From NCBI GenBank assembly GCA_032622095.1, contig CP136064.1, positions 251,972,484-252,036,483 on the forward strand: 64,000 bases of DNA. The letters run 5' to 3'. The notes under the pieces are model-generated. The model was not told where the DNA came from and did no database searches. It worked only from the letters and a program-made list of their open reading frames with translations. The position numbers and the translations under genes are program-made. The DNA is from Siphonodentalium dalli. Its lineage: Eukaryota > Mollusca > Scaphopoda > Gadilida > Siphonodentaliidae. Numbering within the stretch: the stretch's first letter is position 1; each line of letters opens with the position of its first letter. Below are positions 22,311-32,870 of the stretch, in pieces.

Positions 22311-24291
22311 AATACGATGTCATGATACTCTTTTTTTTGGTCGACTTTGATTATTACACCAGTGACATACAATATACTGTGTATTATAAACCTGTGCCTT
22401 GTCGGTGGCCTGGTATGTATATAATTTACACACAACGTGGGTTCTATTAAACTCCATACTTCCTTAGCTGAGTTGTTGAGGTAACGTAAGAAGATGTCAC
22501 ATATACGTGGTTATTATATAGAGGGTCTCCGTTTGGGGATGACATATATGGAATTTCCAACTGCACCTCGAGCACCCCTTGGCCGAACCAGACTTAAAAT
22601 TTCGATTCGGGGAAATTCTATCTGCTACCCGCATTCTTTGGTTATAATTCTCCAACCGGTACGTCATCCTTCCCAGCTGATGGAGCTGTCCAAACTTTAC
22701 CCCCTATGGTTGGAAATTTTCCAAATGATGGCCACATCAGTAAAATAAACAATGACCGACAGTACAGGAAAGTAATGAAATATTAAATTTTTGGTCTAAC
22801 AAAATTCACACTGAATTTCTCTATAGTGAGTTAATTTATCCATGTTATTTATCCTATTGCTGTCTCATGTTGCACATATTGTGTCTGAGTAAATAAACTA
22901 AACTAAACAATCAAACTGTCAGAACAATTTCAACAAATCATTGGCTGAGTGCTATATATAGTATCCATTTTGGCGGGAAACTGCCCTATTTGCATCGTTC
23001 GAGTCAGTGCGTGATTTACTGTCCGAAAATCATCAGGTATCGTGTCTAACATATAGCGAATGAGAGGCTATAGAAATCTCCAATACCCACCTTTGGTCAG
23101 GGCTATATTGTTCTATCTCTACTGTGGATAAATGAATTGATTTATTGTGTACCATGCGCGTACTCGAGCATACTTCAATGTTGTATCTCCAACCTTCAAT
23201 AATTAACAATAGAAACCGAAATTGGCGGAATTCTAGGGGAAGTGGGAAGATTTTTGGGAGAGTGATTCACGGTGACCCATTCAATACCGAAATATTGAGA
23301 GGCGATCATAAGCGAGCGTTATATCGGTGGCAATGTTATAAAAAAAATTGTTCTGAACACCACATCAATGGTCAATTGAAAGCAGCAATTTAATATGAAA
23401 AAAGACAATTACCACAGTGTTTACATATTTTTTAAAGTATGCTAACTCAATTGACCTTGGTATATTCCGGCGAAATAAATGAAAACATAAACAAAACCAC
23501 GTCGTCGTAAATTGAATTAATTCTATCACGTATACCGGGTAATTTGTAAATTAAAAATTGCATATATATCGCGAGACGTTCCGTATAAGAAATGTTTAAC
23601 TAATAAGTAATATAGGACCACTTACAATAACAATAAACACATAATAGTGATGCAATATATTAACAGGACACGATGTTTGAATAAGGGTGCACTTGATTAT
23701 GATTGTTGTAATCGATTGAAGACACAGAAGCCAAACTTAGCCGAGTACATCACGGGACACTTCGGCTTTCAGTTAAAACGTAAACAAACCGATGCTAGTC
23801 CTAATAAACCGGAATATTTTTTATTAATTTAACATGAAAGTTAGATTATTATTCACCACTATGATCATAAGATGTCACTCTTTCCGATATATATAGCATC
23901 AGGTTTTGATTTTTTAGGTAAAATCGAGTAAAATCAACTACAATTCCCGAAACCAACCCTGGGCGTAACCCATGTCGTATAAAACCTGTAGGGACGATTT
24001 CACAATATCTTAGCTGGTTTTAGTACAAGCAGACTTGGACTATATATAGTATATGCGTTTGGTGCACCCTTACATACTGATATACGTTCGTATACAATAA
24101 CCGTTTAACATGCGCGGTCATACATGTCGCCGAATAACACACATCGAAATGGATGTTTCATAACTGCATGATGCGTATCACTGAACCCACTTTACAAAAT
24201 TGCATGATTATCTTTCAGAAATATTTATTGATGTATGTGCAAAGTTTCTGTTTATGTAGACTACACGCACTCAAATATGAACAACTATTAG
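22311..24291. other. 3' flank of LINE and spacer
   Basis: The first ~600 bases are probably LINE 3' UTR, ending in an A/CTAAA-rich tail near 22890-22912. The remaining ~1.4 kb up to the methyltransferase promoter has ORFs of up to 84 codons with no recognisable domain and is taken as non-coding. Confidence 0.4.
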
Positions 24292-24299
24292 TATATAAA
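24292..24299 (+). promoter_or_regulatory. TATA box of methyltransferase gene
   Basis: TATATAAA lies 70 bases before the ATG at 24369. Transcription would be expected to start about 30 bases downstream, leaving a 5' UTR of roughly 40 bases. An intact core promoter argues against the gene being a processed retrocopy. Confidence 0.55.
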
Positions 24300-24368
24300 G
24301 GGGATTTTTAACCATCATAACATTCCGGCTTATATTCAGAAAGAGAAGATCCAATAACCTGCATTAAC

Positions 24369-25166
24369 ATGAACAATGCGCAGTATAAGGAAGGGTATTC
24401 AAATCCCGATATCGCAAAATATTATTCATCATATCGACCAAGCTATCCGAACATCGTTTTTGAAAAGATTGTGAAATTTTGTAAAACATGCAATCCAGGC
24501 TGCGATTTCGAATTGGCACTCGACGTATGTTGTGGAGCAGGGCAAAGCACCGAACCAATGAAATCTATATATCACACCGTGGTAGGACTCGACCAGAGTG
24601 AAGCTCAAATTGAGGAAGCCAGGAAAAAAGTTGGTGGCGTTCAGTTCATAATTGGACCAGCTGAAGATTTAAGCTCGTTCGATAACAATAGTATCGATTT
24701 GATCACACTTGGGGCTAGTTTCCATGGGCTATATCCTTGCGAAACCTTCTTCGCAGAAGTCCGACGTGTTTTGAAGCCAGCTGGGGTCATTGCTGTATAT
24801 CAGTACACGCAGCAGAATCTCGATATCAAAGAAGCTGACGAGTTTTACCAAAGAAGTTGCCTGAAAGAAATTTGGAAGATGGCTCCCAATTATCATCACT
24901 TTTACAATAAATACAAGGATGTAAAAACTCCATTTGGCGGAGACTGGATAGAGAATGAACCAATTGTAATTGAGAAGGAGCAATCGTTGTTCGATTTCTT
25001 TTGCTACCTCAAATCATTTCCAGTCAGCAACAGCAGAGAGTCGGGAACAAACATAATTCGAGATTTCGAGAAGAAGTTTACGAGTATATACAGCGGACGT
25101 GGGAGAGAATCCATAATTTGCACGTTCACATATGACTTGTTAATGGCGAGCAAAGATCAAAAGTGA
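24369..25166 (+). CDS. SAM-dependent methyltransferase, class I
   Basis: A complete single-exon 265-residue protein of the methyltransferase type 11 fold, related to yeast Tmt1/Crg1-like and Dictyostelium-type putative methyltransferases. Such enzymes move a methyl group from S-adenosylmethionine, often to small carboxylic acids; the substrate here is unknown. Motif I is LDVCCGAGQST (51-61), with a Cys at the usual first Gly. The acidic ribose-binding residue is Asp75 in VVGLDQSE. AEDLSSFDNNSIDLI (98-112) is the next motif and RVLKPAGVIAVYQY (133-146) is motif III. The C-terminal third carries the divergent substrate-side region. There is no signal peptide or membrane segment, so it is likely cytosolic. 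A TATA box lies upstream. Its 3' 250 bases are duplicated as a pseudogene at 10164. A MITE sits 170 bases past the stop. Confidence 0.88.
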   Translation: MNNAQYKEGYSNPDIAKYYSSYRPSYPNIVFEKIVKFCKTCNPGCDFELALDVCCGAGQSTEPMKSIYHTVVGLDQSEAQIEEARKKVGGVQFIIGPAEDLSSFDNNSIDLITLGASFHGLYPCETFFAEVRRVLKPAGVIAVYQYTQQNLDIKEADEFYQRSCLKEIWKMAPNYHHFYNKYKDVKTPFGGDWIENEPIVIEKEQSLFDFFCYLKSFPVSNSRESGTNIIRDFEKKFTSIYSGRGRESIICTFTYDLLMASKDQK

Positions 25167-25340
25167 GGTGTATGGAACTCGCTTGCCGTATATGGTGCGA
25201 ATTTGAGAGGAAATACGTTTTAGACGCAAATAGGGACAATTAAGATGGTGTTGAGGTATCCAATGGTTCCAACATCACAGGAATATCAGTTTTTCGTGGT
25301 TGAACAGTTGAATGGATTGTGTCCACTTATTTGTATGTTA

Positions 25341-25572
25341 ACCCTTTCTATACTAAAGCATCGTTTACGAGTAGTTATCACATAAGAAATAATCAGATAA
25401 TAATTCAACAAATAAACTTATTATCTAAATATATCACTCAATATATAGGACTCCGTCTGTACTTTATCTGTCGTCTGCTTATATTACATGTACATCACCG
25501 CGAATCAATAATAGACCATTCTGATGTACACTTTTTAAATTACTGGGAGAATCCATTTAGTATAGAAAGGGT
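25341..25572. mobile_element. MITE family 1, intact copy
   Basis: This is a 232-bp element with inverted ends ACCCTTTCTATACTAAA and TTTAGTATAGAAAGGGT, flanked by TA on both sides (25339-25340 and 25573-25574). It lies in the 3' flank of the methyltransferase gene and supplies AATAAA at 25411, which could act as a polyadenylation signal. It is the reference copy of a family with relatives at 10600, 14482, 28647 and 30168/30887. It is non-coding. Confidence 0.88.
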
Positions 25573-26351
25573 TAAGTAAACTAGACATCTTCTCTCAACC
25601 ATAAAGGTACGTATTGTTGTATTTCAAAGGGAGAAAATAAATTATTTCTAAAAAATATTTCTAAAAAACTAAATCAAATCAATCAGTATAGTAATGTTGA
25701 ATCATTATGAAATTAACAAAAAAGATCTAATACTATCACTGGATGGTTTATTAGTTGAAATAGATTCATGTCGGTAGCGAACATATATCTTCGTCTACAT
25801 AGACTAGATACAACTAAAACATATATATAGCAGATAGCGTGCGTCTTTATTGGTATTTAGATCTGTACAGTCATACATAAACCGGAAGCCGTGGAACGAT
25901 TCAAAGTTTATCGACTAAACCAAATTAATAAATTAAGCAAAATGACATACTTCCATGTGGCATACACATTTATGTTATAAACAATATAAACTCTGATACA
26001 GTGGTACATATAACATACACAAAAATAACCCAGCGGCTCCCGGCTAACAAAATTCTACACTTAACAACCTGCGTTAAACCAGAGATAAAAACCCTTTGGG
26101 AAAACGCTCTGGAAGCATTGGATGTCAAGTGCTATATATATACATCTTAATTTTCGAAAATGTTATATGACGTTTTGACTTGTCATCTTAAATACATTCA
26201 ATCTTATATTAATTGTTATGCCCAGTTTTCACAAAAACTGTGATTGGAAATTTGGCGAAATACACCTGTACAGTCTAGAAGACGCTGCTAAAGTGACTCA
26301 GTTTACTGATCTCATTAACTCTACTACGTCACAATAGGCTGTCATTGGGAC

Positions 26352-26425
26352 ACCCTTTAATTGAATTATTCTAGCTTATAATACAACAGCGTGCTAACGC
26401 CCATTGAGTTGTAATCAGCGTATAC
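26352..26425 (+). repeat. ~70-bp direct repeat, copy 1
   Basis: TTGAATTATTCTAGCTTATA through AATCAGCGTATAC is repeated nearly exactly at 28378-28443, two kilobases away in the same orientation. In this copy CCATTGAGTTGTAATC is followed by its inverse, ACAACTCAATG, near 26444-26454. Confidence 0.85.
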
Positions 26426-27232
26426 AGACCAGTTATTAACCATACAACTCAATGTCTATTTTAGTGTGCAAGTAGTCACGAATTTAACGACATGTCATAT
26501 GTTTTATTTTGAAATGGTATATGGCATTTTCGACACTTAAAATAGATCACATATTCGACAGCACTATATATCAGGATATTCCATTTTGTCGGCTTCCGAT
26601 ATCCGAGACATGCCTGAGTGTGGCTCTAGGTCTAATTTACATCAATAATTGGAGTCTTGTACGAAATATTGAATTTGACATTTTAACTTGAAGCCTAGCT
26701 TTAGCATACTTTCGCACACAACGCTACTTCGTGCTATACCTTTTACATCACGAACGTTGTCTATATAACTGAGAACCTATATGACTTCTATATATCCACA
26801 TTTAAATGGTTTTCTCAAGTTCCATTTGTTGCATGTTATATATAACACGTTATTTGAATAATGTAGTAATAATCTTCTGGGAAGATAAAGGTCGTTTCAT
26901 AGTTGAAATGAATGATCTCAAATCATTTCTGTCAAGAAATAATTTGTTGAAAATGTTTTAGATAAACAATTTATAGTAATCAATTTATGAGCAGAGTTAT
27001 AGATGGTTCACTTGACTGTTCACAAATTTAAAACTTTAACTAGTTAAACATAGTTGTGTTGACGTCATACAACTATATGGTATAATATGCTGGTTTAAAT
27101 GTTGGATTATCCAGCACAGTGATATTTCCATTTCCCAATGTTTTCCCAACTCATGAAATTGATGTACACTCATTCATAGAGTTTGTTGCAGTAGTGTCAG
27201 TAATAATATTTCAATCCGGGGGAGGGGGTATT

Positions 27233-27612
27233 GCAGGTTGGTATGGTGTTAGCGATATTTGTGTGAGCAGGGATGACTTACCCACAGAGGTGGGTTTGCT
27301 TCCCTTGTTTAGTCACCCTGGGCCGGAAATTCCTTGCGATGAGACTCGGGGGTCTATTCTGAGATGTTCACACATTTATTTCTGTCACTACGATTTCACA
27401 ATTATTATTGTGTAATTATTTGTATGTAGTTTGGTATGGTGTTGGCAATACATGTGTGTTCGGGGATGACTTACCCACAGAGGTGGGTTTGCTTCCCTTG
27501 TTTAGTCACCCTGGGCCGGATATTCCTTGCGATGAGACTTGTGGGTCTATTCTGAGATGTTCACACATGTATTTCTGTCACTACGATTCTACAATTATTA
27601 TTGTATAATTAT
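27233..27612 (+). repeat. ~190-bp tandem duplication
   Basis: Two head-to-tail units (about 27238-27428 and 27429-27612) share GGTATGGTGTTAGCGATA / GGTATGGTGTTGGCAATA, GATGACTTACCCACAGAGGT and TATTCTGAGATGTTCACACA. They differ at about 5-7% of bases. The ORFs across them are by-products. No domain was recognised. Confidence 0.85.
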
Positions 27613-27633
27613 TTGTATATATTCGAGAATTTG

Positions 27634-27636
<3 letters not shown>

Positions 27637-27666
<30 letters not shown>
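27637..27666. repeat. (TA)n microsatellite
   Basis: About fifteen TA dinucleotides follow the tandem duplication. A short duplicated phrase (CATCAGTAATCA) follows at 27692-27747. Confidence 0.9.
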
Positions 27667-27667
<1 letters not shown>

Positions 27668-28377
27668 CGGAGAATAACTATAAGAATTATTGCATCAGTA
27701 ATCAAATTTTCATCAGTAATCAGAATTATTGCATCAGTAATCAAATTTTCACCATCGCAACCGAAATATGTTTTAGAAATCACTTATATATCTATATACA
27801 TACATCTGGTAAATAGTTGTGCCTTTGTCATGCTGAGTATATATATTCTGGTTGAGATATTATTATTGTTATAATTTAGTCTATATCTTGGTTTTTCTAT
27901 ATAATATCTGAGCTTAACTGAAACACGCATGTTGTATACATAATCATGACGGGACTGTAAGGTTGGAATACATGTATACACAATTAAGTCATCTCTTTTG
28001 TATAATAACCACCGCAGGGACTATACGGAGAGCATATGTACAACTAAGACATCTCTTTTCTTTATTTTTCGCCGACCTTCGGTTTGGCCTGTTTAGCCAA
28101 AAATTCAATATAAATTGAACGGTATACATGTACATGTTATACTTTTCCAATTCTCTTCCATTATTGTATTCTCATACGTGGAAATCTTGATACTATTTAC
28201 TGTAAACCAATTAACTGAAAATAATAGTACTTGTATTGAGATTTTGTAATAATTTATTATCATTAATATGTTATATAAACATGTGTATATTGGGGAGCTA
28301 GTAGTTACGCCCCCCAATATAATTTGGCAAATAAATATATATAAATCTATCACGTTGAAAGAGTTCTCCATTGGGAA

Positions 28378-28443
28378 AATTGAATTATTCTAGCTTATAA
28401 TACAACAGCGTGCTAACGCCCATTGAGTTGTAATCAGCGTATA
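28378..28443 (+). repeat. ~70-bp direct repeat, copy 2
   Basis: This is the second copy of the repeat at 26352-26425, nearly identical through GCGTATAC, after which the two diverge. Confidence 0.85.
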
Positions 28444-28646
28444 CCGCTTTAGACAACAGTTTTGTTACTATTCTACGAAACGTCCAAAACATATATTTTG
28501 AAAACAATGAAGGAATTTTCCGAAATTACTTTCATAGTATCTTTTACCGCAAAAAATAAACCAATACTTCCACCATATATAGTGTTCTAGCTTTCCGATG
28601 AATCCACCCTTTTCAAGATGTAGCAGCAATTCTGGATATTAAATTA

Positions 28647-29270
28647 ACTCTTTCTATACTAGGTACTCATTGCCGAGTAGTTCCCTTAGCAAAGGTTAAG
28701 AAAATAAGATCAACAAATTTATTACCTAAACATTCCCAACCAATGAATATGAATTATTCTGCATTGGTATTATCGTTTCGTCTGGCTGTCGACTGGTCAT
28801 ACATCCTTAAAGATATATTATGGACTTGTTCGAGTGCGTGAAACTGATAAGTTAGTTCTCAGGCGTTATGCCAACCTGAGGAATTTAGCATTCTACAAAC
28901 ATCGCCGAAATTTTCAAAGCAATGGACCATACCACTCTATAGAAAACATCGTCTGAACTACGCTCAATTGTAAATATTTACATCTCGATTCGGGACGTAA
29001 CTATCGACGATAAACACACACAAATGATTCCTCCATCGAGAGTCATTGCATTTAATTAATATATCAGAATGACAGTGTGTGTTGTCAAGTTGGATTAATA
29101 TTCGTAAAAATAACTACTTTGAGCTGCTTTGAGCAAGATTATTCTTCATTTCTATTTGAACACCCTACCGGAGTGTTTCACATCACTTTAAAATTCCTCC
29201 CTGTTCCTCCAACAATTCCAATGTATACTATTATAACCTAGTTGGAGAATCCATATAGTATAGAAAGGTT
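28647..29270. mobile_element. MITE family 1, interrupted copy
   Basis: The left end ACTCTTTCTATACTAGG follows TA at 28645-28646. The right end CATATAGTATAGAAAGGTT is followed by TA. Internal phrases match the copy at 14482 (GAGTAGTTCCCTTA). It is split by the TTAA element at 28811-29187, leaving about 245 bp of MITE. Confidence 0.8.
28811..29187 (-). mobile_element. 377-bp TTAA-flanked element, solo copy
   Basis: TTAA lies at 28807-28810 and at 29188-29191. The sequence between is the reverse complement of the TTAA-bounded core of the satellite units at 1998-3355. The shared parts include CTCCGGTAGGGTG, GAGAGTCATTGCATTTAA and TTTACATCTCGATTCGGG. It sits inside the MITE at 28647-29270, giving a nested order. 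Similarity to the array is lower (roughly 80-85% by eye) than among the array units. Confidence 0.82.
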
Positions 29271-29383
29271 TAAATTTTTGAAAATTTGTCCATGATCATC
29301 AATGTTGAGATTAGCCAACTCTGCGCGACACCGTTACCATTTCGTGACTGCATGAAGCTTCCTGATTTTATTTATTTTTTGCG

Positions 29384-29415
29384 AAAACCCTGTGCCAATG
29401 CATTCTCTTATATAA
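29384..29415 (+). repeat. Half of a family P palindrome
   Basis: GAAAACCCTGTGCCAATGCA plus TTCTCTTATATA matches the left arm and its flank. The second arm is missing here, which suggests that a deletion removed it. Confidence 0.75.
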
Positions 29416-30167
29416 TTTACCTTGATCTTGTAATAGTGCATGCTCGTATACTGGCACATGGCATTTAATGCTGCACCAGCGCTGCTCCCATCATTAAAGG
29501 ATTAAAAACGCGGCGCAATGTCTCTTCATATCATCGAGAAGCACGTGTCCTCTCTTACAGGAGTGCCTAACAAAAAAGAGAATTATTTCAGTTTTCAAAT
29601 AAAACTAAATTGCCTCGAATTTAGGGAATGAAAACAACAGCTACTTTTGCGTATGCACATGTTTTTGAAACGTCGTTCGTAACTAGTTGTTAAGTTTTTG
29701 CATCTGTCGCAATTTCTGCTGGAATAATTGTTTGCGTTCCAGTGAAAATTAAAATGAACTGAAAATTAATTGCTGATGGGCACCAGCCTATCAGTATACA
29801 GTTGATGTATCTAATTCAGCGCCGATAGCAAAAACCTATATACTTCAGCACAATTTCAAAACCTGTGTACCCTTTAGTACCTTTTGTTTTAGGTGAGAGC
29901 GACCCTTCAGCTTTACTTATGACAGCGACTGCGGAATTACGACACACTTATATGTTGCTGTTATAACCAAAAGTAGCGTCATATATACACTGGAGTTTTT
30001 ATCTCAAGCACAGTCCAACATTTTTGCACATTTTCGTGCTTGTGCATATGGATATTGATATATATATTTACATATAATCAGATACGTGTAAGGATAAAAT
30101 GTAACCGTGCCACATATAAGTGTCCAATTTACTATATGTCTGCATCTGTCGATGGTATGGTTGTTTT

Positions 30168-31040
30168 AACCCTTTCTAGTTCTCCGGACACACGTATCAC
30201 AGTAGCGATGGCACAGTAGGCGTGACAATTTATTATGGTGGAGTTTGGTGACAATTGGTCGTCACAATTATGTGCCATAGCAAGCCATGTTGCCCGCTGA
30301 GTTTCCGCACAATAAGTTGACTGGACCAATTAACCCATTGCGTTTCACAAAGGTTGATCTCTGCTCATTACGTTTTGCTACATTGTATTCTTTACGATAT
30401 ATCTAATTGCACGATCGATCGTTCAGAATTGTGTTTGACCGTGGCCAAATGGCAATCCCTCATTCACTCAAATATCATGCACGTAACATTTTATTGATAT
30501 GATCTCACTGCATGTTTATCTACTTGTATTAATTTCATGCGATTAAGACAGTTCCCCAGTTGCGTTTTTAATTTTGCGACGTTTAGTTCTACGCATAATT
30601 TCGTTAACATTACCATGTGGGCCGATGAAGCTGTGTCGGAACTGTAACTTGTGGGGAATGCAGCTGATAGCTGGAATAAACAAAGCGAACAATATTCACA
30701 AGGACCAAAACAAGAAAAAGGCTGATCATAACGAACTTTGGAAGACTCATTGTGCGAATAAGCCGTGTGCGACATGACTACCTATGGCATATTAATTGTG
30801 ACGACCAATTGTCACCAAACTCCACCATAATCCATTGTCACACCTACTCTGACATATATAGCTACTGCGGTACGTGTGTCCACAGCCATTGTAAATACTA
30901 CAACAGCGTAGAACCCATGTCGTAAGATACCCATTGACGAGTAGTTCTCTTAGGAAATGTGCAGATAATAAGTTCAACAAACGAAGGTCGTTTGTTGAAC
31001 TTATTTTCTGAACATTTCCCACCAATTAACAGTAATCCTT
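30168..31040. mobile_element. MITE family 1 remnant, split
   Basis: The left end AACCCTTTCTA (30168-30178) continues at 30887 with TTGTAAATACTACAACAGCG. Together they match 14481-14640. The interruption is the 708-bp element. The right end of the MITE is deleted relative to copy A, where the join is ATCCTTCA|TCGTATC. Confidence 0.75.
30179..30886. mobile_element. 708-bp TIR element
   Basis: The inverted ends are about 100 bp long. The left reads GTTCTCCGGACACACGTA ... and the right, reversed, GGCTGTGGACACACGTAC .... Both share TTATGGTGGAGTTTGGTGAC and AATTGGTCGTCACAATTA. The empty site in copy A is CTTTCTATTGTAAAT. The flanks are TA on the left and CA on the right, so the target was probably TA with one later change. 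The central ~500 bp has ORFs up to 94 codons without a recognisable transposase domain. Confidence 0.8.
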
Positions 31041-31062
31041 CATCGTATCACAATTAACTTAA

Positions 31063-32870
31063 AGGGGTACTGTACACCAATTTCAATAAATTCCCGGTGA
31101 CAATAGCGATCTAATATGAATATTATATTATAAAATAACTAATTTGAGTCGACGATGTCTACTCAAAACGTTCCGGTTAACAGGCTATCTTAAAAGTAAA
31201 ATTGAATTATTTAATATAAATTAATTTATGGCTGGAGTCATAAAATGGCGAATTATTCCATTACGAGTTACCGTTCTTGAAATCGCATCTGCTGCGTGTC
31301 TTTTATTGACGACCGTTCGCAAGCATTATTGAGTTGCAAACAAAACATGTTACCTGCAAAAGGAAGGCCCGTTATAACCGATTCGGAAAAAAGGAGAAAG
31401 AAACAAGAGTCATAAAGCGTCAAGTACTTTTATAGGGAGTGAGATTGTTCGATGGAAGAGATTCAATGCATCAATCGAAGCTGCGAGCAATGAATTTCCG
31501 GTTCTTCCTGAGACCTGCGTCTTCTCCGGTGAAGGTCAAAAACATGGCGCGTAGTTTGAAATCGTAATATTTTTACTTCCAAGATCAATATTTTCTTTGC
31601 TAAATTAGGTTTATACGAAACTCATATAATAGTCCATGAGCCAGGCTCCCCAAAAATAAAAAATGGTACCAATTTGGTGGGCAAATTCTACCAAAGGTTT
31701 TCACAAAGCTCCTAATCTGAAGTTTTGGTCAGTGCTGGGGCACAATGGGTCAGTGTAGCTTAGTGTGGTAAATGTGTGTTTCCATGGCAACGGATGGTGT
31801 TTTTGGCCGGTATAAAAGATTTGCCTATAATGGTCTATACCAAGAAAGTTTAATGCGGTAACTCTATGTTGGCATTGATATGGGGTGCCAACCTTGGTGG
31901 GCTTTCATTTGACACTGAAGATTTCACCTCTAGAGGTCAAGGTCACATACAAAGGTCAAGGTCATTGACCAAAATATTGGCTTTGTTCATATCGGGTCAT
32001 ACATTTTCAACCCGCTGCGTTGTATATCAGTTTTGAATATGTTATCTTTACTCGGAAATAATCTAGAGCATATAGGCTACACGGAGAATTGTGTTATTGT
32101 TGCAAACGATAAGTCAGTCGTGAGATATAGGCCTCTAAACCTTGTGGCCATTTTCCAAAATGGGTCAAAATCATTTATTACCCAAGATATCCTGCTTTTG
32201 TGTATATTATAGAGTTATTTAGTTATCTGGGGTCCTTTAAGGGCTGAATTGTGAATTTATTGACTAAAGCATGAAAATTTTACATATATAAAACATTATG
32301 TTGGTTAGTTATAGGGAAAACGTTTTGGGGGACGTGCCCAGGTGGGGGTGGTGGTCCAATGTCGTTATAAATTCAGGTTTCCATGACAACGGCACCATAT
32401 ATTTAAAGAAAAATAAAAAAGGCCGCAGTTGAAATCAACGAATCTTGTATTTGAACTGTCATGCTTTAGTCACTAAAGCCAAGATTCAACCCTGAAGGGA
32501 TCCCACTATAAGTATCTAACTCTATACTCTACACCATGTCCATGAGCTTGGTGTCCAAATTACACAACTTATGATAACAGCATGAAACTTGGCACATAAT
32601 TATGTTCCTTGCACCATACTGATCATTTTCAGATATAGGGCCCATCGAGATGGGACTCTCCTCAGCAACGGATGCTCGGCAACTACCCGAAATAATAAAA
32701 TGTATCTTAAGGTGACGGTTTACAGCATTTAAACAATAGTAAATATTATTTACATATTGGAGGTTTAGTTGTCACATATGATAACATGTAATGGTTTGTG
32801 ATATCATTTTATATCATGTTGTCCATAACAACCATTGCCATGCAGCTACCCGAACAAGAAAATGTATTGT
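31063..32870 (+). repeat. Left arm of the 8.6-kb element
   Basis: This pairs with 38700-39667 over several blocks at roughly 65-80% identity by eye. Matching phrases include ATAGTCCATGAGCCAGG, GTTTCCATGGCAACGGATGG, GACCTCTAGAGGTCAA, ATATCGGGTCATACATTTTC, CTGATCATTTTCAGATAT and CAACTACCCGAAA. The left arm is longer because about 500 bp (31090-31610) and about 350 bp (32190-32540) are absent from the right arm. GGTCAAGGTCA is repeated near 31935-31970. Confidence 0.78.

Larger units (their letters stand above)
25785..29505. other. 3.7-kb insertion specific to copy B
   Basis: Copy A runs directly from GAACATGTAG into GCGATATTGTTTCTTC (about 11743-11764). Copy B has 3.7 kb between the matching points. 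The insert holds no gene. It carries the direct repeats at 26352/28380, the tandem pair at 27233, a TA tract, a nested MITE and a half palindrome. It could be a composite of several insertions or sequence deleted from copy A. I did not find inverted ends or a target duplication. Confidence 0.6.

Noticed and set aside
30491-30777. ORFs inside the 708-bp TIR element considered as THAP/zinc-finger remnant
   Set aside because: Cysteines do not fit a known spacing and both strands are open, so a transposase claim is not supported.
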